From: CAYXRS01 sp964636485
Lineage (GTDB): Bacteria; Gemmatimonadota; Gemmatimonadetes; Gemmatimonadales; Gemmatimonadaceae
Direction of reading: 5' to 3'
Length of the DNA stretch: 64,000 nucleotides
Assembly: GCA_964636485.1 (NCBI GenBank)
Contig: CAZWSO010000001.1
Coordinates: forward strand, 1 to 64,000
The position numbers were made by a program, and so were the translations under genes. Position 1 is the first letter of the stretch, and each line of letters opens with the position of its first letter. Under the pieces are notes generated by a model. It was given only the letters and a program-made list of their open reading frames with translations, made no database searches and had not been told where the DNA came from. Positions 1 to 8,250 of the stretch are shown piece after piece.

Positions 1-221
1 GGCGGCGGCGCCTCCGGCTCCGGCGGCGGCGGCTCGTCAGCCTTCTGGACCTCGATGAACTTGACGTCCTCCTGACGGCGCTCCGCCTCGACGCGCTGTC
101 CGGCATGCGCGGACACGGCAACGGCGCCAACGATCAGCAAGACGTGCACGATGATGGACGCTACGGTCCCACCAGCGTATGCATCCCGCTTTCTCTTGGA
201 CTCGATCAGGTGAGTGAACAT
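1..221 (-). CDS. tonB: Energy transducer TonB, N-terminal part (cut by window edge)
   Basis: Reading the minus strand from ATG gives about 73 residues with no stop before the window edge. They begin MFTHLIESKRKRDAYAGG, followed by one hydrophobic helix (TVASIIVHVLLIVGAVAVS, about residues 19-37). A charged stretch then leads into a Pro/Glu-rich run (DEPPPPEPEAPP). A short basic N-terminus, one anchor helix and a proline-rich periplasmic rod is the TonB plan. TonB passes proton-motive force from ExbB/ExbD to outer-membrane receptors. The C-terminal receptor-binding domain lies outside the window. A GGAA sequence about 8 nt upstream of ATG can serve as ribosome site. The exact partner system is not visible. 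Confidence 0.8.
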   Translation of the reverse strand, partial: MFTHLIESKRKRDAYAGGTVASIIVHVLLIVGAVAVSAHAGQRVEAERRQEDVKFIEVQKADEPPPPEPEAPP

Positions 222-280
222 GCGAGAATTTCCAGTTTGAATAAGTCACACGCGGATTCGCGCTTGCCCCAGCTCAACGA

Positions 281-357
281 ATTCTAGAACCGCATAATAA
301 GGATGGAATAACCCGGCCATTAAGAATTCATGAAGGGCTTATTATGAATCCTTCATG
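281..357. promoter_or_regulatory. AT-rich inverted-repeat cluster upstream of tonB
   Basis: This is an AT-rich island in GC-rich sequence, between the end of the sensor-kinase gene and tonB. It contains a perfect 9-bp inverted repeat CATAATAAG (293-301) / CTTATTATG (338-346). Interleaved with it is an 8-bp repeat CATGAAGG (329-336) / CCTTCATG (350-357), plus the palindrome TTCATGAA (327-334). On the minus strand the first repeat overlaps TATTAT, a possible -10 for tonB. The layout suggests a repressor or activator operator, but no regulator is assigned. It could also form an RNA hairpin at the end of the kinase operon. Confidence 0.45.
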
Positions 358-414
358 CTGCCGCCCAGTCCCTGTTCGGCTCATCTTCAAGAAGGCAACG
401 CGCGTGCCGGCAGG

Positions 415-1932
415 TCAGCGGGGCCGTACAGACTCGACCGGGCTATCCTCGGCAGTCGTCGCGGACGGTGTGATCCCCTCCTCCGGCTGCCCAACCCCCT
501 TAATGACGGGCAGTGTAACGGTGAACGTACTTCCCCGCCCCAGCCGACTGCGTACCGCTATGCCGCCACCATGGGCCTCGGCGATCCAGCGGCTGATCGC
601 CAGTCCCAGGCCGAAGCCGCCGCGCTCCGAGAGGCGTGAGCGTGCACGGTCCGCACGGTAGAAGCGTTCGAACACCTGCGGAAGGTCGGCGGCGGGAATG
701 CCAACGCCGGTATCGCGCACGGTGAGCTCCGCGGCGGAGTCCACGCGGTGCAGGGCAATCTCGACAGTTCCACCACGCGGCGTGTATTTGATCGCGTTCG
801 TCGCGAGATTCAGAAACAGCTGACGCAGGCGGGTGCGGTCCCCCATTACTGTGGCCGGTTCCACGTCGGACAGTGTGACGGACAATCCGGCTGCCTCGCC
901 AAGGAGGAGCGCCGTCTCGAAGACCTCGTGGATGAGCGGCTCGAGAGCGACCGATTCGCGATGGAGATCGAACCTCCCTTCATCGGCCCTGGCCAGCGTC
1001 AGCAGGCTGTCCACGAGATCCGCCATACGCCTGGTTTCGTGCAGCGCTTCCTCGAGCGCGACGAGCCGGTCCGGCGATGCCGTGCCCGGATTCATCGCGC
1101 GCTCGACGTCCGCGCGAAGCACGGCCAGCGGCGTCTTGAGCTCGTGACTGGCATCGGCAGTGAAGCGACGCAATGCGCCGAAGGATTTCTCGAGACGGGC
1201 AAGCATCTCGTTCAGCGTAAAGGTGAGTCGCGCCATCTCATCGCCTGAGTGCACTTCCGGCAGTCGACGGTGAAGACTGCGCCCGTCGGTGATGGCCTGG
1301 ACTTCGTTGATGATGACGTCGATTGGGCGGAAGGCCCGGCCCGCTATCGCCCAGGCGAGGAGCACGGAGGCCGCGATCAGGAAAGGCGCGACCGCCAGAC
1401 TCGTCATCACGAACCGGGCGAGTGCGGCGTCGGCGGTGGTGGTTGGCGCAGCGGCGGCAACGCGCGAGATGGCGTACCGCGTCGAGCCGGGTGCGAGCAC
1501 GACGAGCAGCATGTTCTCGCGCCCCACGCTGACCACCTGCGGTGAGCCATCGGTAGGGGCGTTGATCGCCGCCTGTTGAAGCGCGGCGTGCGCGTCCATA
1601 TCCAGCTCGCGCACGAGGGACGAGACGAACAGGCTTCGTCCAGTGGCGTCGAGTACGAGTACGTGCTCGGGAATGACCTCGAGCAGTGCGCGGAGCTCGG
1701 TACTGATCGTCGGGCCCACGATCGGATCACGCTCGATGGTGACCGGGCGCCCCGACAACTCCGCCTGCCGGATGATGTTTATCGCGATCGATGCCTCGGC
1801 GTGCACCCGACGGCCAAGCTCGGCGTACGTACCCGTACGACGCGCGGCCCAGAGCACGACGGTGAAAGCCGCCATTGTGCCGATCAGCGCGGCGGCGTAC
1901 GTAGCGGTGAGGCGGGCGCGAAGGGTGCTCAT
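415..1932 (-). CDS. Sensor histidine kinase (HAMP, HisKA, HATPase), OmpR-pair partner
   Basis: This 505-residue membrane kinase starts MSTLRARLTATYAAALIGTMAAF. It has an N-terminal membrane helix, a periplasmic segment of about 130 residues, and a second helix near LAVAPFLIAASVLLAWAI. HAMP follows, then the HisKA H-box (FTADASHELKTPLAVLRADV). The ATPase domain shows the N-box NLATNAIKYTPRGG and G-boxes DTGVGIP and GFGLGLAI. It should autophosphorylate on the H-box His and pass phosphate to the OmpR-type regulator 22 bp upstream. The organisation resembles CusS/QseC kinases; the ligand is unknown. An in-frame upstream start would overlap the regulator and add a non-membrane tail, so the ATG preceded by GGAG is preferred. 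It is the last gene of a four-gene operon. Confidence 0.9.
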   Translation of the reverse strand: MSTLRARLTATYAAALIGTMAAFTVVLWAARRTGTYAELGRRVHAEASIAINIIRQAELSGRPVTIERDPIVGPTISTELRALLEVIPEHVLVLDATGRSLFVSSLVRELDMDAHAALQQAAINAPTDGSPQVVSVGRENMLLVVLAPGSTRYAISRVAAAAPTTTADAALARFVMTSLAVAPFLIAASVLLAWAIAGRAFRPIDVIINEVQAITDGRSLHRRLPEVHSGDEMARLTFTLNEMLARLEKSFGALRRFTADASHELKTPLAVLRADVERAMNPGTASPDRLVALEEALHETRRMADLVDSLLTLARADEGRFDLHRESVALEPLIHEVFETALLLGEAAGLSVTLSDVEPATVMGDRTRLRQLFLNLATNAIKYTPRGGTVEIALHRVDSAAELTVRDTGVGIPAADLPQVFERFYRADRARSRLSERGGFGLGLAISRWIAEAHGGGIAVRSRLGRGSTFTVTLPVIKGVGQPEEGITPSATTAEDSPVESVRPR

Positions 1933-1954
1933 CGACCGAGCGCTCCGGCGCGGC

Positions 1955-2623
1955 CTACTCCCGCACCACGTAGCCGACCCCACGCACGGTGTGGATCAGC
2001 TTCACGGAGCGCCCGGCGTCGACCTTCTTGCGGAGGTGATTGATCACCACATCCACAATGTTGGTGCCGGGATCGAAGTGGTATCCCCACGCGTACTCCG
2101 TTATCAGCGTCCGACTCATGACACGCCCCGCGTGGCGCATCAGGTACTCCAATACAGTATACTCCTTGGGCGTCAGTTCGATCACCTGCCCATCGCGGGT
2201 CACTGTCCGCGTGGTCTGGTCAAGACTCAGATCGGCGATCTTCAGCAGCGGCGACGCGAGGGCCCGCGGGCGCCTGCTCAGCGCTTCAACACGGGCCAGC
2301 AATTCCTCGAAGGCGAAGGGCTTGGTGACGTAGTCGTCGGCCCCGGCTCGCAGCGCCTTGACCTTCGCGTCCACGGCATCCTGCGCCGTCAGCACGAGTA
2401 TTGGGCGCTCGAACCCGCGCCCGCGCAGGTTGCGCAGCACTTCCATCCCCGAGCGTCCCGGCAATCGCATGTCGAGAACGATCAGATCGTACGTCTCGGA
2501 GCTCGCCCTGTCCTCACCCTCCTCGCCGTCCGTCACCAGATCAACTCCCCATCGCTGCTCCTCGAGCCCCCGCTTGATGTAGCTGCCGACGGTGGGATCG
2601 TCCTCGATCACCAGGATTTTCAC
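1955..2623 (-). CDS. OmpR/PhoB-family response regulator
   Basis: At 222 residues this is the usual length for the family. The receiver begins MKILVIEDDPTVGSYI, with the phospho-acceptor Asp in LIVLDMRLPG (Asp51) and the conserved Lys in DDYVTKPFAFEEL. A C-terminal winged helix (about residues 125-220) ends HTVRGVGYVVRE, the typical OmpR ending. It is a DNA-binding transcription factor controlled by the kinase encoded just downstream. The GTG start overlaps the stop of the NtrC-type gene by 4 bp, so the two systems are translationally coupled. The targets cannot be read from sequence. Confidence 0.93.
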   Translation of the reverse strand: MKILVIEDDPTVGSYIKRGLEEQRWGVDLVTDGEEGEDRASSETYDLIVLDMRLPGRSGMEVLRNLRGRGFERPILVLTAQDAVDAKVKALRAGADDYVTKPFAFEELLARVEALSRRPRALASPLLKIADLSLDQTTRTVTRDGQVIELTPKEYTVLEYLMRHAGRVMSRTLITEYAWGYHFDPGTNIVDVVINHLRKKVDAGRSVKLIHTVRGVGYVVRE

Positions 2624-4035
2624 GCGTCACTCCCGGCTGCGCCATGGCCCGCATTCACCACTCGGACCTGCCGCCGTGGGGTTTCGGCTGGCCGGCGAAG
2701 TCCATACTCCCGCATCTTGCGGTAGAGCGTCTTCGCCGAGATGCCGAGCACCTCCGCCGCCCGTCCCTGGTGCCAGGCGAAACGGCGCAGCACAGCTTCT
2801 ATGTGGCGGCGCTCCATCTGCTCGAGAGACAGCGGCGGATCAGCTGTCGCCAGACTTCCGACGCGATCGATACCGCGCAATGGTATCTCGCCGGCCGACA
2901 CCGAGCCACTGCCGTGAACCAGCACGGTGCGCTCCATGACGTTGCGCAGCTCTCGCACGTTGCCAGGCCACGAATACGCCAGCAATGCTTCCACGGCGTC
3001 ATCGGTAAGGTGAGGAGCACTCTCTCCACCAAACCGCTGGAGGAAATGCTCGGCGAGGGGACGAATGTCCACAACTCGCTCGCGCAGCGGGGGGAGTGCT
3101 ACGGCGATGGTGTTGATACGGTAGAGGAGATCATCGCGGAACGTGCCCTCGGTAACGCGGGCGGTGAGATCGTCCTTCGAGGCGGCCACGATTCGAACGT
3201 CCACTTGCGCCTTTTGCGTCCCGCCAAGCCGGAAGAAGGTACCCTGTTCGATCGCCCGTAACAGCTTACCCTGTACGCGCAGATCCAGCTCGCCGATCTC
3301 GTCAAGAAACAGCGTGCCACCGGACGCGAGCTCCAACAGCCCGAGCTTGCGGCTGTGAGCCCCGGAGAAGGCGCCGCGCTCGTAGCCGAACAGCTCGCTC
3401 TCCATCATCTGTTCGGGAAGGGCGGCACAATTGAGATCGACCAATGGCGCGTGCGCACGATGCGACTGCCGGTGAAGCCGGCGTGCGACCAACTCCTTCC
3501 CCGTTCCCGACTCCCCGGTAATCAGGACAGTCGAGTCGCTGTGGGCAACGCGATCGATCAGCGTGAGCACCGCCAGCATGGGAGCGTAGCTGGTGATGAT
3601 GTCGGTGGACTCCTCCAGGCGTGACAGCTGCGACTGAAGCAGCGTGTTCTCCTGCGCCAGACGACGCTTCTCCCAGGCACGGCGTACGAGCACCTCGATT
3701 TCCGCCATCCGGTACGGTTTGGCGAGATAATCGTATGCGCCCAGCTTCATGGCCCCGATGGCCGTCTCGATCGTGCCGTTCCCCGTGATGATTATGACTT
3801 CGGGCGGTGCCGCTTCTTCGCGAACCTGACGCAACACTTCCAGCCCATCCAGTTCCGGCATCACGATGTCGAGGAGCGCGACGTCGAAGGACTCGGCCCG
3901 CAGCGCCGCGAGCGCGGAGGAGCCGTCGCCGTACAGCGATACCTCACAACCGCGCACAGCGAGAAATCGCTCGAGGAGCGTGCCGAGGTGTACCTCATCC
4001 TCGGCAATGAGCACCCGGATGCGCGGATCAGTCAT
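2620..4035 (-). CDS. Sigma-54-dependent NtrC-type response regulator
   Basis: Three domains fill 471 residues. The receiver has Asp56 in VALLDIVMP and Lys106. The AAA+ domain has Walker A GESGTGKE (174-181) and Walker B GGTLFLDEIGEL (239-250). A Fis-type helix-turn-helix is at the end (GRAAEVLGISAKTLYRKM). It should form a ring ATPase that remodels RNA polymerase-sigma-54 at enhancer-controlled promoters. The sigma-54 contact loop, normally GAFTGA, reads GAFSGA (221-226). The partner is the PAS kinase just upstream, overlapping by 4 bp (ATGA). The domain order is that of AtoC/ZraR-like regulators; regulated genes are unknown. Confidence 0.93.
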   Translation of the reverse strand: MTDPRIRVLIAEDEVHLGTLLERFLAVRGCEVSLYGDGSSALAALRAESFDVALLDIVMPELDGLEVLRQVREEAAPPEVIIITGNGTIETAIGAMKLGAYDYLAKPYRMAEIEVLVRRAWEKRRLAQENTLLQSQLSRLEESTDIITSYAPMLAVLTLIDRVAHSDSTVLITGESGTGKELVARRLHRQSHRAHAPLVDLNCAALPEQMMESELFGYERGAFSGAHSRKLGLLELASGGTLFLDEIGELDLRVQGKLLRAIEQGTFFRLGGTQKAQVDVRIVAASKDDLTARVTEGTFRDDLLYRINTIAVALPPLRERVVDIRPLAEHFLQRFGGESAPHLTDDAVEALLAYSWPGNVRELRNVMERTVLVHGSGSVSAGEIPLRGIDRVGSLATADPPLSLEQMERRHIEAVLRRFAWHQGRAAEVLGISAKTLYRKMREYGLRRPAETPRRQVRVVNAGHGAAGSDA

Positions 4036-5585
4036 GCTCCCTCCCAGGCAGGCAGAATGACGCTGAACGTGCTCCCCTCCCCCATCACGCTCTGCACATC
4101 GATGCGTCCGCCATGGTCAGACACGATGCCATAGCTGATCGCCAGACCAAGGCCAGTGCCCTGGCCCTGCGGTTTGGTGGTGAAGAACGGCTCGAAGATG
4201 CGCGCGATCTCTGCGGACGGAATCCCCGAGCCGTCATCCAGCACTTCAACCACCGCCTCGCCCTCGGGACGGCAACTCGTCCGCAACACGATGCCGCCCC
4301 CCTTCGCCGTGGCATCGACGGCATTGAGCAGGAGCGCCATGAAGACCTGCATGAGCTGTTCACGGCTACCCAGAACTAGCGGAAGAGGCTCCGGATCAGC
4401 TTCACGACGAATACGCGCGCGCTTGAAGCGCGAATGGTGGGCGAGCAGAGCGACAGTCTCATCGAGCACATGCTCGATCTCCAATGGGACACGCTCCGCG
4501 GGCGACTGCCGGCTGAAGCCGAGCAGGTCATCGACCAACCGGCGGCACCGGTGCACCTCGTGCTCTATGATTTCCGTGAGCTCACGCACCGTCCCCGCAT
4601 CAGGGACGGCCTCGGCGGTCAGCTCGTGTTTGAGCGTTTCGGCGCACGCGGCGATCGTGGCAAGGGGATTGTTCACCTCGTGCATCACACCCGCCGCCAG
4701 CTGGCCTACCGCAGCGAGCTTCTCCGCTCGCATGGTGCGGAGTTGGGCCCGCTTCCACTCCGTGATGTCCTCGCCGATGGCAATCACATGCGTGACGGCC
4801 TCGCCAGCGAACCGCATGGGAATACGCGAAAGACGATAGCTTCGTGGCTCGCCGAACGCCGTCGATTCTGCCTCAAACTCGCTGATCTCGCCGCTCTCAA
4901 TGACCGCGTCCAGCTCTCGGCGGAGCCGCTCGGCAGGCTGCCGGTGGAGTACCTCGAAGATGGAATGACCGAGGACGTCCTCCCGAGCGACGCCTTGAAG
5001 GCCCTTCTCCCGACCGTGATTCCACAGGCGGATACGGTACTCACGATCCACGACGTACAGCCCGAGCGGAAGCGAGTCCACTATCATCGAGATGAACCGT
5101 TCCTGTTCGTCCTGCCGCTGCGAGCGGGCGGCCAGCTCCGCGTGCATGGCGCGCCGGCTGTCCTCCAGCAGCACCAGGGGAGCCAACAACTGCGCCGCCC
5201 GGTCCAGCATTTCGTCCTCGGGGGGTGTTTGGGCGAACCACGCCCTTACGATGGCGATGCGCCGCCCACCAATGCGCAGGTCCACCGCCCGCTCGGCTAC
5301 CATTACCGGCGACGACCCGGCTCCCCTGGTAACAGAAACAGGTGGCTCGCGCCCTGCCGATTCGACCGCCGCGCCAACGCCCGCCGATTCGACGCGAACG
5401 TGCTCCGCGTCCAACGCAAGGCGCAGTCTCTCCGCAGCGCCCTCCAGGGTAAACGGTTCGGCTGCCAGTTCGCTGGCAAGCACGCCGAGCGTCGCTAACG
5501 ACGCCGACGAAGCGGGACCGCGGTCGCTTGGGGACGCCGCGCTGGCGGAAGAGCTCAAGGGGAAGGGGCGTGAGGAGGATTGCAC
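4032..5585 (-). CDS. PAS-domain sensor histidine kinase of NtrB/ZraS type
   Basis: The protein is soluble-looking. An N-terminal GAF-like region (about 60-180) is followed by a PAS domain (near IVDSLPLGLYVVDREYRIRL). Next come a HisKA H-box in VGQLAAGVMHEVNNPLATI and an ATPase domain with LLLNAVDAT, DDGSGIP and GQGTGLGLAISYGIV. It pairs with the overlapping sigma-54 regulator. The reading frame is open to an ATG at 5693, but that start would overlap the divergent hsp20 ribosome site and lies upstream of a promoter-like TATACT. The GTG at 5585 or the TTG at 5558 is more likely; the start is uncertain. It is the first gene of a four-gene two-component operon. Confidence 0.85.
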   Translation of the reverse strand: MQSSSRPFPLSSSASAASPSDRGPASSASLATLGVLASELAAEPFTLEGAAERLRLALDAEHVRVESAGVGAAVESAGREPPVSVTRGAGSSPVMVAERAVDLRIGGRRIAIVRAWFAQTPPEDEMLDRAAQLLAPLVLLEDSRRAMHAELAARSQRQDEQERFISMIVDSLPLGLYVVDREYRIRLWNHGREKGLQGVAREDVLGHSIFEVLHRQPAERLRRELDAVIESGEISEFEAESTAFGEPRSYRLSRIPMRFAGEAVTHVIAIGEDITEWKRAQLRTMRAEKLAAVGQLAAGVMHEVNNPLATIAACAETLKHELTAEAVPDAGTVRELTEIIEHEVHRCRRLVDDLLGFSRQSPAERVPLEIEHVLDETVALLAHHSRFKRARIRREADPEPLPLVLGSREQLMQVFMALLLNAVDATAKGGGIVLRTSCRPEGEAVVEVLDDGSGIPSAEIARIFEPFFTTKPQGQGTGLGLAISYGIVSDHGGRIDVQSVMGEGSTFSVILPAWEGA

Positions 5586-5588
5586 CCT

Positions 5589-5617
5589 AGTATACCCGAC
5601 AGGCGGCGCGCCGACCA
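5589..5617 (-). promoter_or_regulatory. Candidate promoter of the two-component operon
   Basis: On the minus strand, TGGTCG and TATACT are separated by 17 nt. The -10 is one base from consensus; the -35 matches 3 of 6. Transcription would begin near 5580, which argues against the longest reading of the kinase gene. It lies in the gap between the divergent kinase operon and hsp20. Confidence 0.4.
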
Positions 5618-5686
5618 GACGATCCACGGCGCAACGGGTATGCGGATTGCTGCGACAATTCGCGACTGCTTGCACAGGAGGTGTCA

Positions 5687-6268
5687 ATGCCAATTCGCAA
5701 TCCCGGTCTCATCCCGTTCATCGGCTCCGGCAGCCCTTCGATGCGGAGGGACCTCGACCGGTTCCTCAGCGAAGCCTTCGGGGGACGTGAGGGCGGCTGG
5801 ACGCCGGCGGTGGACGTTCGCGAGGACGAGAACGAGATCACGATCGAATGCGAGCTCGCCGGCATGCGTCCCGAGAACGTCACGGTAGACGTCGACAACA
5901 GCGTGCTGTCGATAACCGGGGAGAAGCGGGAGGAGAGGACGGACGAGGAGGAGGGGCGCTACCACATCGTGGAACGGAGCTACGGAAAGTTCTATCGGTC
6001 CTTCCAGCTCCCAGCAGGCGTGGATGAAGAGCAGATCCAGGCGGACTTCGAGAACGGCGTACTGCGCGTCCACATTCCGAAAGCAGCGCTGCCGCAGCCC
6101 AGGCGGATCGAGGTTGGCGGTGGTGGCACTCGGCAGCAGATTCGCGCCGGCGGTGTCGGCGACGGCGAGGAGCGAGGCGGCCGGGCAAGCCGTGACCAGA
6201 GGTCCACTGGCGAGGGGGGCAAGAAGGATGCGACGATGGCCGCGAAGGAGCGGGGGCAGGAGGAGTAG
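5687..6268 (+). CDS. Hsp20/alpha-crystallin small heat-shock protein
   Basis: Small chaperone of 193 residues that binds unfolding proteins without ATP. It starts MPIRNPGLIPFIGSG after a strong AGGAGG (5676-5681). An in-frame GTG at 5681 lies inside that site and is rejected. The alpha-crystallin domain (about 35-135) shows the typical LAGMRPENVTVDVDNSVLSI, GEKREE, YGKFYRSFQLP and FENGVLRVHIPKA. The IxI-type tail is followed by an unusually long Gly/Arg/Lys-rich extension (about 50 residues). It stands alone and is divergent from the kinase operon. No CIRCE element is visible. Confidence 0.92.
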   Translation: MPIRNPGLIPFIGSGSPSMRRDLDRFLSEAFGGREGGWTPAVDVREDENEITIECELAGMRPENVTVDVDNSVLSITGEKREERTDEEEGRYHIVERSYGKFYRSFQLPAGVDEEQIQADFENGVLRVHIPKAALPQPRRIEVGGGGTRQQIRAGGVGDGEERGGRASRDQRSTGEGGKKDATMAAKERGQEE

Positions 6269-6310
6269 CGCAAACCCGGAACGGCGAGCCGGCGGCTTGG
6301 CCGATCGCGG

Positions 6311-6958
6311 TCAGTCGCCGGGTCGCTTTTCCGACTCCTTGAGCGCCGGACGGCGTGAGCCAGTCCTCATCAACTCCTCAGCCGCTACGAGGCTGCGCGC
6401 CAGCTCGGCCATGGCCATGTTCCGGCTCTGACTGGTGCGCTGGAGCAGCCGGTAGGCGGCGCTCTCAGCAATGCCCTCACGCTCCATGATGATCCCTTTT
6501 GCTCGTTCGATGATCTTGCGGTCCTCGAGTTTCCGGCGCAGATCAAGGCTTTCGCTCTGCTGCCGGAGCCAGTCATCATGGCGGGCCTGCGCAACGGTGA
6601 TGGCAGCTCCAAGCTGGGCGGCGCTCACCGGCTTTACGAGATAATGAAACACGGGAGCGCCCGCTGCCCGTCCGAGCGTCTCCGGATCGCTGTAGGCCGT
6701 AACGATGACGATGGGTATCGGACGCTCATCATGGATGCGAGCCGCCGCCTCCAGTCCTCCCAAATAAGGCATCTTTACGTCGAGCAGGACGAGATCCGGG
6801 CTCAGCGTGCGAGCCATGGAAACGGCAGTCTCCCCATCGCCAGCGATACCGATAACGGTGTGGCCCAAAGACCGGAGATCCTGCTCGAGCCCAAGCGCGG
6901 TCACACTTTCATCTTCCGCAATCAGTATGCGAAGCGAACGCGATGTCAGGGTGGTCAC
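6311..6958 (-). CDS. ANTAR-domain response regulator (PdtaR/AmiR type)
   Basis: The 215-residue protein has a receiver domain (RILIAEDES; Asp60 in LVLLDVKMP; Lys in HYLVKPVS) followed by a coiled segment. An ANTAR RNA-binding domain (about 140-198) shows RKIIERAKGIIMEREG and AAYRLLQRTSQSRN. ANTAR proteins bind paired hexanucleotide stem-loops in nascent RNA and prevent termination. The gene is divergent from a HisKA_2 kinase 77 bp away, the usual partner class. The GTG start follows GAGGAAG. No ANTAR target hairpin pair was recognised by eye in the window. Confidence 0.9.
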   Translation of the reverse strand: MTTLTSRSLRILIAEDESVTALGLEQDLRSLGHTVIGIAGDGETAVSMARTLSPDLVLLDVKMPYLGGLEAAARIHDERPIPIVIVTAYSDPETLGRAAGAPVFHYLVKPVSAAQLGAAITVAQARHDDWLRQQSESLDLRRKLEDRKIIERAKGIIMEREGIAESAAYRLLQRTSQSRNMAMAELARSLVAAEELMRTGSRRPALKESEKRPGD

Positions 6959-7035
6959 GATGGAGCTTCCTCAATGGAGAAGATCGGAGATCCTGCGGCT
7001 GCAAGAGGCGGACCTTCTGGTAGGGGGAACGGTTC

Positions 7036-8085
7036 GTGCCACTTGCCAAGTTGATGTTTCCGACCTCCGAGCACTCCCACCTCCTGCTGGTGGGGCACCC
7101 TCCCCTTCGCCCGCTCGGGCGCGCCCTTAGCCGCGCCGGCTATTCGGTCGAGCACGTCGATGCTGCCGACGCCCTGGGGGCCGCACGCTTGGGTGTGGCG
7201 GGAGCGGTCCTGAGCGGCGAGAGAGGTGAGATACTGCCGTTGTGTCAGAGGATCAAGGAACGGCTTCCAGCGCCGTTTCTTCCAGTCCTCGTCCTCCTTG
7301 CTGCGCCCTCTCGCCTCCCAGACGACCCGACGGCCCCCGATGCCTGGCTCGCACCGGACACCCCGCCACGGACGGTCGTCATGCGGGTGGCCGAGCTACT
7401 GCGGCTTCGACGTGCGGACGCGGAGATGGTGCGGCTCAACGCCGTCCTCGCCGAGCTTGCCGCCGAGAACGGGCTCCTGTACGCCCAGGCTCGCCGGGAA
7501 GCGGAGGCCGCGGCGACGCTGCTCCGAGAGCTGCAGCACCGCGTGCGCAACAATCTGGCGGTGATCCAGGCGTTGCTCGTTCTGGAGCGGCATCGGCAGC
7601 CCTCACGCAGCCTTCACGAGGCTCTCGACGTGGCGATCGCCCGGCTGCGTAGCATGTCGGCACTCCAGGACAACGTCGCGCCGCTCACACCGGAAGTGCA
7701 CCTGGCCTCCCTGGCCGCGGCAGTCGCGCGGGGCATTTGTGAAGTGATCGATGGGCCGCCCATGACCGTCGATGTCTCGGGAGATGCGCTGGTTTCACCC
7801 CGCGCGGCCAGCGCTCTCGCGCTCGTACTCAACGAGCTGATCTGCAATGCACGCCGGCATGCGAATGCGAAGGCCGTGCACGTCGCAATCGAGCAGCGCG
7901 ACTCGCAGCTCCTCGTATCCGTCAACGATGACGGTAGAGGCCTGCCGGCGTACACCGTCGAGGGAAGCGGTCTGATGATCGCCCGTACGGTGGCCAGGAA
8001 CGAGCTTGGTGGTGCCCTCGAGCTTCCCGCCCCGGGCGAGCCTGCGCACATGCGACTCGTCCTACCTCTCGATCGACTGGAGTAA
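7036..8085 (+). CDS. HisKA_2-family sensor kinase with a degenerate receiver-like N-terminus
   Basis: The 349-residue cytoplasmic kinase is of PdtaS type. The H-box is ELQHRVRNNLAVIQALL (about 165-181), characteristic of the HisKA_2/HWE class. It is followed by an ATPase domain with LNELICNARRHA, NDDGRGLPA and GSGLMIARTVA. Residues about 14-115 look like a receiver fold (HLLLVGHPP at the first strand) but lack the acidic pair and acceptor Asp, so this part probably senses or dimerises. The GTG start has GGGGG eight bases upstream. It should phosphorylate the divergent ANTAR regulator. No membrane helix is seen. Confidence 0.88.
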   Translation: MPLAKLMFPTSEHSHLLLVGHPPLRPLGRALSRAGYSVEHVDAADALGAARLGVAGAVLSGERGEILPLCQRIKERLPAPFLPVLVLLAAPSRLPDDPTAPDAWLAPDTPPRTVVMRVAELLRLRRADAEMVRLNAVLAELAAENGLLYAQARREAEAAATLLRELQHRVRNNLAVIQALLVLERHRQPSRSLHEALDVAIARLRSMSALQDNVAPLTPEVHLASLAAAVARGICEVIDGPPMTVDVSGDALVSPRAASALALVLNELICNARRHANAKAVHVAIEQRDSQLLVSVNDDGRGLPAYTVEGSGLMIARTVARNELGGALELPAPGEPAHMRLVLPLDRLE

Positions 8086-8250
8086 GTGAACGGGCCGAAC
8101 AGGAACAGGGCGTGGAGTGCTTTGAACCGCCAAGTCCGCATAGGCCGCTGTCCTCAACGCCAGCTCAGATGCGCGCCGCGCGCCCCTGAAGCAATCAGCC
8201 AAGACCCGATTTTATCCACTGGATCCGCGGAGCCGGCGTTCCTCCCGGCG

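Noticed and set aside
1643..2725. Plus-strand open frame of 360 residues opposite the two-component genes
   Set aside because: It is a high-GC shadow of well-supported minus-strand domains and has no family resemblance.
5640..5690. CIRCE or sigma-32 type control upstream of hsp20
   Set aside because: No TTAGCACTC-N9-GAGTGCTAA repeat and no sigma-32-like hexamers are visible.
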